This document shows positions 1 through 7,039 of a stretch of 7,619 nt of DNA, piece by piece. Source of the stretch: Planctomycetaceae bacterium (GTDB lineage: Bacteria > Planctomycetota > Planctomycetia > Pirellulales > Pirellulaceae); assembly GCA_007695205.1 (NCBI GenBank), contig REEF01000338.1, forward strand, positions 1 to 7,619, read 5' to 3'. Position numbers and translations under genes: made by a program. Below the pieces are notes generated by a model. It did no database searches and was not told the origin of the DNA. It saw only the letters and a list, made by a program, of their open reading frames with translations. How positions within the stretch are numbered: the stretch's first letter is position 1; each line of letters starts with the position of its first letter.

Positions 1-17
1 GGCTGGTCACGCCGGCC
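1..17. repeat. Terminal direct repeat, left copy
   Basis: The first 17 bases (ggctggtcacgccggcc) are identical to the last 17 bases of the window (7603-7619), in the same orientation. A match of this length exactly at both ends is not expected by chance. It may mean the sequence is a circular or tandemly repeated unit of 7602 bp, or it may be an assembly overlap. The identity is seen directly; the cause is inference. Confidence 0.9.
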
Positions 18-53
18 AGGACGTTCGGGGGCTGCTTGCTGCAATCAGCGCGC

Positions 54-57
54 CTAG
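54..57. repeat. CTAG flanking repeat, left copy (probable target duplication)
   Basis: CTAG lies immediately outside the left terminal inverted repeat, and an identical CTAG sits outside the right one at 594-597. This fits a 4-bp target-site duplication made on insertion. Because CTAG is its own reverse complement, it could also be read as four extra bases of the inverted repeats. Confidence 0.6.
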
Positions 58-67
58 GAGTCTGTCC
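58..67 (+). repeat. Left terminal inverted repeat of the IS remnant
   Basis: gagtctgtcc, perfectly matched in inverse orientation by 584-593. Beyond these 10 bases the match to the other end becomes partial. This is the end nearest the transposase stop codon. Confidence 0.85.
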
Positions 68-119
68 GAGAATTATGGAATTACTCCCTGCCTAACTTTT
101 TGCTCGTTTTTTTGGATGG

Positions 120-482
120 TTATGTCAGCGCGCATTGGTGCCTCCAAATTTTGAGCAAATTGTGCGTCAGGCAGAGCAAATTCCATTCTCCCCGGACTTT
201 GGCAAGCCCGCGCAAGAGGAACTGGCGGAAGCCGCGGGCATGTTTCATTTGACCGAACACGGGTTCGACAATGTGCTTTCGTTTGGCGTAACACGCGCGG
301 CCCTCGGGGGTCCGCAGTTTGTCAGCCATCCGTTGCTTCACCGTCGCGCCTTTCGGCGGCGAGCCGGCGACGGGTTCCGGCGACGCTTGGTGATGCTTCT
401 GGCGACCAACGGCAATGTGGGGGTCGAAGCCTTCCGCTTCTACCGCGCCCACCGCGTCCTCGGCGAAGTAGCCGGCGTCCAT
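120..482 (-). pseudogene. IS1182-family transposase, C-terminal fragment
   Basis: This is a 120-residue remnant of a transposase that normally has about 450-550 residues. The fragment opens with DAGYFAED, the block that carries the second catalytic aspartate in this group (D2 here). It continues through the GRQKHH segment (26-31) and reaches the block around the catalytic glutamate, YAKRKHIVEPVFGQMK (65-80, E73), then HARGFRQFLLRG and the usual hydrophobic tail. The N-terminal region with the first aspartate is absent, so the enzyme must be inactive. The codon before the apparent ATG is an in-frame TAG, and a short in-frame ATG stretch lies upstream near 524. This looks like a deletion joint that fused the 5' end of the element out of register to the 3' part. 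The ATG at 480-482 is therefore probably not a genuine start. Family assignment is from motif recognition. Confidence 0.88.
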
Positions 483-583
483 CTATTCAATTCCGCCATG
501 ATCTGGAGTAGAATGATAATGCATGCCAAGAAAACCACAAAGACAGAATGGATCGACTGGGGGATCTGGGATACTTTTTTTCT

Positions 584-593
584 GGACAGACTC
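584..593 (-). repeat. Right terminal inverted repeat of the IS remnant
   Basis: ggacagactc, the exact reverse complement of 58-67, followed outside by CTAG (594-597). Just inside it on the minus strand is an A-rich run and about 100 bp that appear to be the original 5' leader of the element. Confidence 0.85.
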
Positions 594-597
594 CTAG
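594..597. repeat. CTAG flanking repeat, right copy
   Basis: Second copy of the CTAG that also precedes the element at 54-57. See the left copy for the palindrome caveat. Confidence 0.6.
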
Positions 598-647
598 CAT
601 TTACTTTGGCAAGCCTGATGCGAATTATATACTGTCAATTTGATGCG

Positions 648-905
648 ATGGCCGTGGTGTACACCTGCCCGAGGGGTTTGCTCGGCGAAACGGGTGGAGA
701 ACATACGGTCATCCTGTTCGGCTTCACTGCCGACGTGTACCTGAACATCGGCGGTCCGGAATTTCAGGGGACGTAATGCACCCGCTGGACGTTGGAAAAA
801 TTTCAGCGATGGTGGCTGGGCGAGGGTTTTCGCCTGATACCACGTGACGCGACCCGCCGCACCAACCGGCACTTGCCGATCACACCCCAGCCGTTGCCAC
901 GCTAG
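648..905 (+). pseudogene. Possible remnant of an unrecognised coding sequence, split by a stop
   Basis: The frame from ATG 648 runs 42 codons to TAA 774-776 (VVYTCPRGLLGETGGE at residues 3-18, ending GGPEFQGT) and stays open in the same register for another 42 codons to TAG 903-905 (includes WTLEKFQRWWLGEGFRLIPR). Third codon positions are mostly G or C on both sides of the TAA, much like the real genes nearby. That suggests one frame interrupted by a nonsense change rather than two small genes. No ribosome binding site precedes the ATG, and I recognise no family. It could equally be non-coding DNA with a fortuitous open frame. The upstream part of any parent gene would lie left of the IS, where only 53 bases are available. 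Confidence 0.25.
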
Positions 906-960
906 AATAGTACGCGGATCGAATTTGCTGAATATTTCCAGAGCCTTTGCGGGGAATCTT

Positions 961-965
961 AGGAG
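961..965 (+). promoter_or_regulatory. Shine-Dalgarno site setting the GTG start of the adaptor gene
   Basis: AGGAG is followed by six bases and then GTG at 972, which is ideal spacing. The next in-frame ATG at 990 would be 24 bases from the motif, too far. This favours the GTG. Confidence 0.75.
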
Positions 966-971
966 ACTCGG

Positions 972-2249
972 GTGAGGGGTTTCGCTGACATGGTGCGATC
1001 GCGACGAACATTACAGGCCTTGATCTTCCTCGCGGTGATCGCGGTGGCCGGTTGGGGGGTCTACCAATACGCATCCTTTGAGCACGAATCGGGAAACCCC
1101 TCTCGTGATGGATCTGCCGCTCCCACCGAAGTACGCAAAGTCACGGTGGCGATGGTCCAGCAGGAGCCGATCGAGCGCTTCGTAGAGGCGATCGGGGTGA
1201 TGCACCCCCTGGAAGAAGTAACTATCAAAGTCAAAGTGGCGGGGCGATTGACAGAGGTGCTGGTGGACTTGGGCGATGAGGTGCCCCAGGGACAGGTCGT
1301 GGCTCTCGTCGAGCAGGAGGATTACGATTTGGAGGTTCGGCTGGCGAGTGCGCAGGTGGATCAGGCGTTAGCTCTTTTGGGTTTGTTTAGTGGCTCTCAG
1401 GGGCTGGAAGATCTGGAGGAGTTGAGTATGGTGCGGCAGGCGCGGGCCACGTTGCAGGAAGCGGAGCGTCATTTGCGTCGCTTACAGCAGCTTTCCCAAC
1501 CCGGTGCCATCTCGGAGGCCGAGCGGGATAACGCGGAAGTGGCGGTGGAATTGGCCAGTGGTAAGCTGGAGGACGCGTTGCAGGAGGGTCGGCATCGCGT
1601 GGCGACCCTGACCGAACGGCGGACAGCGCTCGCGATTGCCGAGCGCGATTTGAGCGAGACGCTCCTTCGCGCCCCGTTTGAAGGGGCGGTGACGCGGCGT
1701 TGGGCTGATGCCGGTGAATACCTGCACATCGGCGAGCCCGTGTTATCGCTGGTTCGCACAGACAGGCTCCGGTTACGGCTGGAGGTTCCCGAGCGGCTGG
1801 CCCCGTATGTCCAACTCGGTCAGTCAGTGCGTTTTCAGGTGGACCACCAGGGCGAAGTGTTCGAGGCGCGGGTCGAGCGGTTGAGTCCGGTGATCGAGCC
1901 GGGCAGCCGGATCCTGACTGTGGAGTCCCAGGTGGCAGGTGCCGAGGGCCTTCGGCCGGGCAGTTTTGTGCGAGGCCAAATCGTGATCGATGCGGAGGAT
2001 CCGGTCTTGACGTTGCCCGCCTCGGCTCTGGTCTCGTTTGCGGGCGTGCATCGCGTGTTCGTGGTCCAGGACGGTCGCGCCGTCGAGCGGGAGGTTTCGC
2101 CTGGCCAGCGTGTGGGTTCGCGTGTCGAGGTCAGTGGGCTGGACTCTGGGGAACTGGTGGTGCTAGAACCCGGCAATTTACGGGGAGGGGCAGAAGTCAG
2201 TTTTTCGGCTCCGACCGCTGCGAGGATGGCCGGGGTTCACGAGGGGTAA
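972..2249 (+). CDS. RND efflux periplasmic adaptor (membrane fusion protein)
   Basis: This 425-residue protein of the HlyD/AcrA adaptor family links an inner-membrane RND pump to an outer-membrane channel across the periplasm. Residues about 13-33 form one hydrophobic helix with no lipobox cysteine, so it is probably anchored by an uncleaved helix or exported by a Sec signal rather than lipidated. The first lipoyl-like half is near 82-115 (VKVAGRLTEVLVDLGDEV) and the second near 229-262, with the family hallmark RAPFEGAV at 233-240. Between them lies an Ala/Glu/Arg-rich alpha-helical hairpin (about 118-228) that should contact the channel. A beta-barrel domain follows (about 264-340, including LRPGSFVRGQI), then a membrane-proximal domain (about 343-412, LTLPASAL). 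The start is GTG 972. The permease gene begins 6 bp downstream, so the two form an operon. Substrate specificity does not reside here. Confidence 0.95.
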   Translation: MRGFADMVRSRRTLQALIFLAVIAVAGWGVYQYASFEHESGNPSRDGSAAPTEVRKVTVAMVQQEPIERFVEAIGVMHPLEEVTIKVKVAGRLTEVLVDLGDEVPQGQVVALVEQEDYDLEVRLASAQVDQALALLGLFSGSQGLEDLEELSMVRQARATLQEAERHLRRLQQLSQPGAISEAERDNAEVAVELASGKLEDALQEGRHRVATLTERRTALAIAERDLSETLLRAPFEGAVTRRWADAGEYLHIGEPVLSLVRTDRLRLRLEVPERLAPYVQLGQSVRFQVDHQGEVFEARVERLSPVIEPGSRILTVESQVAGAEGLRPGSFVRGQIVIDAEDPVLTLPASALVSFAGVHRVFVVQDGRAVEREVSPGQRVGSRVEVSGLDSGELVVLEPGNLRGGAEVSFSAPTAARMAGVHEG

Positions 2250-2255
2250 GTCATC

Positions 2256-5200
2256 ATGCATCAGCTTGTGCGGGCGTGCATTCAGCGACCGGTATTCGCG
2301 TCCATGTTTATGTTGTCCTTGGTGGTGGTGGGCGCGGCCGGTTTCAGTCGTCTGGGCGTGGATCGCTTTCCTGCCATCGATATGCCGACGGTCGTGATCC
2401 AGACCGAGTTGGCGGGGGCTTCGGCGGAAGAGATCGAGACGCAGATTACCGAACGGTTGGAGGAGGCGGTCAACACGATCGCGGGGATCGAAGAATTGAC
2501 CTCAATTTCGGCTCCGGGCCGCTCGGTGATCCGTGTGATATTTCATCTGGATCACGACATCAATGTGGCGACCCAGGATGTGCGGGATCGCGTGGCCTCA
2601 GCCTTGCGTGACTTGCCACCGCAAGCCGAATTGCCCCTGGTGGCCAAGTTGGATAACGAACAGTCGCCGGTGCTGGAGGTTGCCCTGTACGGCGAGCGAT
2701 CGTTGCGGGAGTTGACAGAACTGGCGGATAAGACGTTGAAGCGGCGTTTGGAACGCGTCCCCGGCGTAGGCGAAGTGGCAGTGGTCGGCGGACTGGAACG
2801 CGCGATCAGCCTCTGGATCGACGCCGACCGCCTGGCCGCCTATTCCCTTTCGATCACCGACGTGCGGGATGCCGTCCAGCGGCAGAACGCCGACGTCCCC
2901 GGCGGGCACGTCACGGCGGGTGTTCGCGAGCAGACGTTGCGAACGGTCGGCCGGATCGCCGATCCGCAAGGCTTTAACGATTTGGTGGTCGACTCTCGCA
3001 ATGGCGTCCCGATCCGCATTCGGGATCTCGGCTGGGCCGAAGACGGCGCCAAAGAGCAGCGCTCGTTGGCGCGCCTGAATCGCACGCCTGCCGTCACCCT
3101 GGCGATCCGGCGGCAAAGTGGGGCCAATACAGTGGCCGTGATCGAAGCCGCCCGCACCGTCTTGGACGACCTGCGGCACCAACTGCCAGTCGACGTGCAG
3201 ATGGATATCGTCCGCGACCAATCGCGATATATTCAATTGGCCTTGCGGGAAATCCGTTCCCATCTGATCGCGGGCAGCCTCCTGGCCTGCCTGGTCGTGC
3301 TGCTGTTCCTCCGCAATTGGCAGTCGATGGTGATTGCCGGGGTGGCCATCCCCGTCTCGGTCATCGGCACCTTTGCCATGATGTGGCTGCTGGACTTTAC
3401 CCTGAACAGTGTGACGATGCTGGCTCTGGTGTTGATGGTCGGGGTGGTGATCGATGATTCGCTGGTGGTCTTGGAGAACATTTATCGGTTTGTCGAGGAG
3501 AAACGGCTCAGCCCCTTCGAAGCTGCGTCGCGGGCGACGGCAGAGATCGGCATGGCGGTGCTGGCCACCACATTCTGTCTGGTCGCCATCTTTGTGCCCG
3601 TCTCGTTCATGTCCAGTGTTTCCGGCCGATTTCTGTTTCAGTTCGGTCTGACGGCCGCGGCGGCGGTCAGTATCAGCACGCTGGTCTCGCTGGTGCTGGC
3701 GCCGATGATGAGTGCCCGCATGTTGCGCCCGGTGCGGGAAGTACCGGAGGGGCCGGTCTCGCGTCGCGGGCTCTACGGGCGGTTCGAGTCGCTGTACCTG
3801 ACCCTGCTGGGCGGCGCGCTGCGGGTCCGCCCGCTCGTCTTGGTAGGCGCCCTGGCCATCATGGCCTCGGCGATCCCCCTGTACGATCGTGTCCGCCAGG
3901 AGTATGTACCCACGCAAGTGGACGAAGGGGAATTCGAGGTGGTGATCCGCACGCCCGAGGGCGTCAGCGTTCAAGCCATGGACGGAGTGATGCAGGCGAT
4001 GGAAGACGCGATTCTCGAAGTGCCCGGGGTGACCCACGTGCTGGCCGCCGTCGGCTCCCATTTGTCGGCCAGCGGCAGCCTGAATCAGACCCGGGCCTTT
4101 GTTCGCATCGAACCCCACGAAACACGACGATTCTCCTTGACTCGCCTGCTGCAAGCCGGCCTCCGAGGGCAACCCCGCGATGCTTTTCAAGGCAATTATA
4201 CCCAACGCGATGTGATGGCCCACGTCCGCGAAAGACTCCGCGAGCTGCCCGGCGTGCGTGTCTCCGTGCGCAATATTCGCTGGTTCAATCTGGGCGGCAG
4301 CGCCGCCGAAATCGACTTCATTCTCCGCGGCCCCGATCTGCAGGCTCTGGAACGCTACGCCGCCCAATTGGAACAGCAGGCCGAAGAACTGGGACTGATG
4401 GATGCCAATACAACGCTCCAACTGGATCGGCCGGAACTGCTGGCGCGGATCGACCGCGAACGGGCTGCTGCCCTGCAGGTACAAGTCGAAGACGTGGCGA
4501 CCGCACTGCGGCTGATGGTAGGCGGTGACGAACGCGTCTCCCGCTACCGCGATCCGGGCCTCCACGAGGAATACGATGTTCAGATCCGACTGCAAGACCG
4601 CGATCGGGATAATCCCGACAGCATCTCGCGACTCTACGTCCCCGGTGCCGCGGGCGTGGTCCGCGTGGACAACCTGGTCCGACTGGAGGACGCCGTCACC
4701 GCCTCGCGGATCGACCGACTGGATCGGCAGCGCCAAGTCAGTTTGCGGGCCTCGATCGCGCCAGGCTTCGCCCTGGCCGATCGGCTCGAGGTGCTCCGCA
4801 ACGCTGTGAACGACATGAACCTGCCATCCACGTATAACATCTATATTTCCGGCGCAGGCCGGGAATTGGAACGAACCTTTACCGAGTTCCTGTCGGCCTT
4901 TGCCCTCTCCTTGATCTTCGTGTACTTGATCCTCGCCGCCCAGTACGAACGCCTAGTCGAACCCCTTGTCGTGCTGCTGGCCGTGCCGCTGACCGTGCCC
5001 TTCGCCCTACTGACCCTGTGGTTGGGCGATCAGACCCTGAATCTGTACTCGGCCCTGGGACTGCTGGTGTTGTTCGGGGTGGCAATGAAGCAGGCTGTGA
5101 TGCAGATCGATCACACCAGCCAACTGCGTTCTGCCGGCCGACCGCTGAACGATGCCGTCTTGACGGCTAATCGCGACCGCTTGCGGCCCATCCTGATGAC

Positions 5201-5417
5201 CAACTTGACCTTGGTCGCTGGGATGCTCCCACTGGTCTTGGGCAGCGGCCCCGGAGCCGAAGAGCGGCGGGCGGTGGCTGTGGTGGTCATCGGCGGCCTG
5301 ACTCTCTCTTTGCTGCTGACCTTGATCGTCATTCCCGTAGCCTACGCAACCGTGGATTCGCTCCGCGAACGCGGAACGAGACAGCCCAATCATGAAACCG
5401 ACTATACGCCGAAATGA
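2256..5417 (+). CDS. RND efflux pump permease, HAE-1 type
   Basis: This 1053-residue inner-membrane proton/substrate antiporter is close to AcrB in length (1049). TM1 (about 13-32) follows the usual RPVF motif. A first periplasmic loop (about 33-335) leads to TM2-TM6 (about 336-353, 358-379, 387-407, 430-452, 462-484) and TM7 (about 525-543). A second periplasmic loop (about 545-873) precedes TM8-TM12 (about 876-896, 900-921, 926-950, 975-995, 1007-1030). The proton relay is complete: D400 and D401 in TM4 (GVVIDDSLVVLEN), K945 in TM10, and R975 and T982 in TM11 (RDRLRPILMT). These match AcrB D407, D408, K940, R971 and T978. The Asp pair with Lys argues for organic substrates (drugs, solvents, detergents) rather than metal export as in CusA. 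The TM10 motif GVAMKQAVMQID departs from the more usual AKN(A/G)IL form. The start ATG is 6 bp after the adaptor stop, with GAGG at 2241-2244 as a weak ribosome site, so translation is probably coupled. The substrate is unknown. Confidence 0.97.
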   Translation: MHQLVRACIQRPVFASMFMLSLVVVGAAGFSRLGVDRFPAIDMPTVVIQTELAGASAEEIETQITERLEEAVNTIAGIEELTSISAPGRSVIRVIFHLDHDINVATQDVRDRVASALRDLPPQAELPLVAKLDNEQSPVLEVALYGERSLRELTELADKTLKRRLERVPGVGEVAVVGGLERAISLWIDADRLAAYSLSITDVRDAVQRQNADVPGGHVTAGVREQTLRTVGRIADPQGFNDLVVDSRNGVPIRIRDLGWAEDGAKEQRSLARLNRTPAVTLAIRRQSGANTVAVIEAARTVLDDLRHQLPVDVQMDIVRDQSRYIQLALREIRSHLIAGSLLACLVVLLFLRNWQSMVIAGVAIPVSVIGTFAMMWLLDFTLNSVTMLALVLMVGVVIDDSLVVLENIYRFVEEKRLSPFEAASRATAEIGMAVLATTFCLVAIFVPVSFMSSVSGRFLFQFGLTAAAAVSISTLVSLVLAPMMSARMLRPVREVPEGPVSRRGLYGRFESLYLTLLGGALRVRPLVLVGALAIMASAIPLYDRVRQEYVPTQVDEGEFEVVIRTPEGVSVQAMDGVMQAMEDAILEVPGVTHVLAAVGSHLSASGSLNQTRAFVRIEPHETRRFSLTRLLQAGLRGQPRDAFQGNYTQRDVMAHVRERLRELPGVRVSVRNIRWFNLGGSAAEIDFILRGPDLQALERYAAQLEQQAEELGLMDANTTLQLDRPELLARIDRERAAALQVQVEDVATALRLMVGGDERVSRYRDPGLHEEYDVQIRLQDRDRDNPDSISRLYVPGAAGVVRVDNLVRLEDAVTASRIDRLDRQRQVSLRASIAPGFALADRLEVLRNAVNDMNLPSTYNIYISGAGRELERTFTEFLSAFALSLIFVYLILAAQYERLVEPLVVLLAVPLTVPFALLTLWLGDQTLNLYSALGLLVLFGVAMKQAVMQIDHTSQLRSAGRPLNDAVLTANRDRLRPILMTNLTLVAGMLPLVLGSGPGAEERRAVAVVVIGGLTLSLLLTLIVIPVAYATVDSLRERGTRQPNHETDYTPK

Positions 5418-5575
5418 CCAGTCAGGTTCGACATGTGGATGCCCGGCATCCACCGATTCTCGACGCCGGTCCAGTCGCGTGCCCCATTGAGAAAGCTTGT
5501 CGAACGTGGGGTCTACATGCAAGTCTCTTGGTGTTCAGGTCAGCCTCGAGAGGCCGTAATTTCATGTTGACGGTA
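5418..5575. terminator. Convergent intergenic region with nested inverted repeats
   Basis: The permease gene (+) and the channel gene (-) end facing each other across 158 bp. A perfect inverted repeat, gtggatgc / gcatccac, forms a hairpin at 5435-5453 with a 3-base loop. It is nested inside a second 8-bp inverted repeat, gttcgaca (5426-5433) / tgtcgaac (5498-5505). A short gcctc/gaggc palindrome lies at 5543-5554, nearer the channel gene. None is followed by a T-run on either strand, so classic intrinsic termination is not shown. A bidirectional or Rho-dependent terminator is the likeliest role by position. Confidence 0.5.
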
Positions 5576-7039
5576 TCAAGGGATCTGCCAGCCTCCGCCC
5601 AGGGCGGTGTAAACCGTCACCAGGTGCCGCGCCACCTCGCCACGGCTCGCCAACCACTGGTCCTGCCGCTGTACCAGTGCCCGTTCGGAGTCGACAAGTC
5701 GCTGGAAATCGACCCGACCAATCCGGTACTGAGCCGCCGCCAGTTTTACCGATTCTTCGGCGGCTGCCACACTCGCTGCCAAATGACCCACACGCTCCTG
5801 TTCCCGAAGGAAACGCTCAATCCCCGTCTCCACTTCCTCGTGAGCCTGCAGAACCCGTTCTTGATACTGGAGCACGAGTTGGTCCAGACGCGCTTCCTCG
5901 GCACGGATGCTGCTTCGAATACGACCGTAGTTCAGAATATTCCAGCGAAACCCGGGGCCGACGCTGCCGGTGAAAGATTCGGTGGTGAACAGGCTGGACA
6001 GGCTTCGCGACTCGTAGCCGAACATTCCGGTGATCGCAATCCGCGGATATAGTTCGGATTCGGCGATTCCGATCCGCGCGCTCTGCGCCGCCACAAGCCG
6101 CTCGGCTTGACGAATGTCCGGACGGCGAGTCAACAACTCGGCCGGAATCCCCACCACCACCTCGGCCGGCGCCGCGGGTATCGGCTCGCTTCCCAGTTCG
6201 CTCGCCAAGTCATAGGGCGGTTCCCCCAGCAGCAGGCAGAGCGCATTCTGCGATTCACGCAGCCCGATTTCCAGCTGGGGCACCAACGCCCGGGTCGCGG
6301 TCAGTTGCTCCTGGGCTTGCGTCACATCTAGCTTGGTTACCTGGCCCTCGCGGAATCGCAATTCGGCCAACTCGAGGGTTCGTTCCTGCAAAGCCACATT
6401 TTGCAGGGCCAGTTCCCGCCGTTCTTGGAAGATGCGGGTCTGGATGTACGCGTTGGCGACCTCCGCCTGCAATAGCAACAAGACATCGCGGAAATCCTCA
6501 TTTGCCGCCTGGAGATCCGCCTCGGCAGCCTCGATACTTCGCCGGTAACGGCCCCAAAGATCCCATTCCCAAGAGGCATTCAGGCCGGTCGACCATTCGT
6601 CAAAGAAGGGAGTCCGTACCGCACGCGACGTGGTTCGACTCTGCTGAATGCGGGTATAGCCCCCCGTAGCCTCCTGCATCTGGGGAAATATATTCCCCTT
6701 GGCAATATCCAGACGAGCGCGGGCTTCCCAAACCCGCGCCGCGGATTGCTTGAAACCGAGGTTTTGCTCGGACGCACACGCGATCAGGCTGGCCAGAACA
6801 GGATCATCAAACACAGTCCACCACGCACCGTCCAGACTCTGCAGGTCATTTACCCCGTCGGACCCGCCCGCCATCCAACGCTCGGAAGCGGTAGCCGGAG
6901 GTGGTGTGTATTCGGGTCCGACCTTGAACCCCTGCCGAGCCCATTGCCGAGTGCCAGTTGTACAACCGTTGAACAGAATCAGGCCAATCAGTATCACTGG
7001 CCAGCAAACCGGCCAAGCACCACGCTGTTGCCTGTACAT
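5576..7039 (-). CDS. RND efflux outer-membrane factor (OprM/NodT-family lipoprotein)
   Basis: This 487-residue TolC-like channel protein is expected to trimerise into an outer-membrane barrel and a periplasmic helical duct, the exit for the pump encoded opposite. The N-terminus is a lipoprotein signal ending LILFNGC, with C26 the predicted lipidated residue. The -3 Phe and -2 Asn are atypical for a lipobox. Family motifs appear in order: KVGPEYTPPP (39-48), where mature OprM-type proteins begin; WEWDLWGRYRR (157-167) in the first repeat; LLTRRPDIRQAER (302-314) and IAESELYPRI (325-334) opening the second repeat; FRWNILNYGRIR (364-375); and the C-terminal VYTALGGGW (476-484). Long heptad-like helices at about 170-265 and 375-475 form the duct. 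A G-rich ribosome site (minus-strand GGGGGGA) lies 5 bases before the ATG. The gene is convergent with the adaptor-permease operon, so it needs its own promoter; none is obvious. Confidence 0.95.
   Translation of the reverse strand: MYRQQRGAWPVCWPVILIGLILFNGCTTGTRQWARQGFKVGPEYTPPPATASERWMAGGSDGVNDLQSLDGAWWTVFDDPVLASLIACASEQNLGFKQSAARVWEARARLDIAKGNIFPQMQEATGGYTRIQQSRTTSRAVRTPFFDEWSTGLNASWEWDLWGRYRRSIEAAEADLQAANEDFRDVLLLLQAEVANAYIQTRIFQERRELALQNVALQERTLELAELRFREGQVTKLDVTQAQEQLTATRALVPQLEIGLRESQNALCLLLGEPPYDLASELGSEPIPAAPAEVVVGIPAELLTRRPDIRQAERLVAAQSARIGIAESELYPRIAITGMFGYESRSLSSLFTTESFTGSVGPGFRWNILNYGRIRSSIRAEEARLDQLVLQYQERVLQAHEEVETGIERFLREQERVGHLAASVAAAEESVKLAAAQYRIGRVDFQRLVDSERALVQRQDQWLASRGEVARHLVTVYTALGGGWQIP

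Larger units (their letters stand above)
58..593 (-). mobile_element. Internally deleted IS1182-family element (MITE-like)
   Basis: The element is bounded by a perfect 10-bp inverted repeat, gagtctgtcc at 58-67 and its complement at 584-593, flanked on both sides by CTAG (54-57 and 594-597). Inside, on the minus strand, lies the C-terminal part of an IS1182-type DDE transposase. At 536 bp it is about one third of the usual length of this family (roughly 1.5-1.9 kb), so most of the transposase gene has been lost while both ends survive. Such a derivative cannot move alone but could be moved in trans by a full-length relative using the same ends. The flanking bases give a pre-insertion site of cagcgcgc-CTAG-catttac. 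Family assignment rests on the transposase; the inverted repeats and flanking repeat are seen directly. Confidence 0.85.
598..971. other. Region between IS remnant and pump operon; no confident gene
   Basis: This 374-bp stretch must contain the promoter of the adaptor-permease operon, but I find no convincing -35/-10 pair. A TAGAAT hexamer at 903-908 resembles a -10 box but lacks a properly spaced -35. No operator-like palindrome and no divergently transcribed TetR-, MarR- or LysR-type regulator is visible, although such genes often sit here in RND loci. A frame on the minus strand (872 to 594) ends in the flanking CTAG and shows no family features. Confidence 0.5.

Noticed and set aside
135..776. 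A 213-codon plus-strand frame spanning the IS remnant and its right flank
   Set aside because: Most of it is the antisense of the transposase fragment and it crosses the element boundary at 593. Only the part after 648 is kept, as a tentative remnant.
873..908. A sigma70-type promoter using TTGCCG and TAGAAT
   Set aside because: The spacing is 24 bases, well beyond the usual 16-18, and the nearer TTGCCA at 894-899 is too close to pair with TAGAAT.
2598..4736. A 712-codon open frame antisense to the permease gene
   Set aside because: It lies wholly inside a well-supported RND gene on the other strand. The translation is His/Gln/Asp/Arg-rich with no family motifs, as expected from the complement of GC-rich coding DNA.
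5414..6052. Plus-strand frame overlapping the permease stop and running into the channel gene
   Set aside because: It starts inside the last codons of the permease and is mostly antisense to the channel gene. It has no recognisable domain.
972..7039. A strand-composition switch (G-rich to C-rich) inside the permease gene as a replication landmark
   Set aside because: The adaptor gene is clearly G-rich (for example 27 G to 13 C at 1261-1320) and parts of the later permease are C-rich (15 G to 21 C at 4141-4200). Segments near 5041-5280 are G-rich again, so there is no clean switch.
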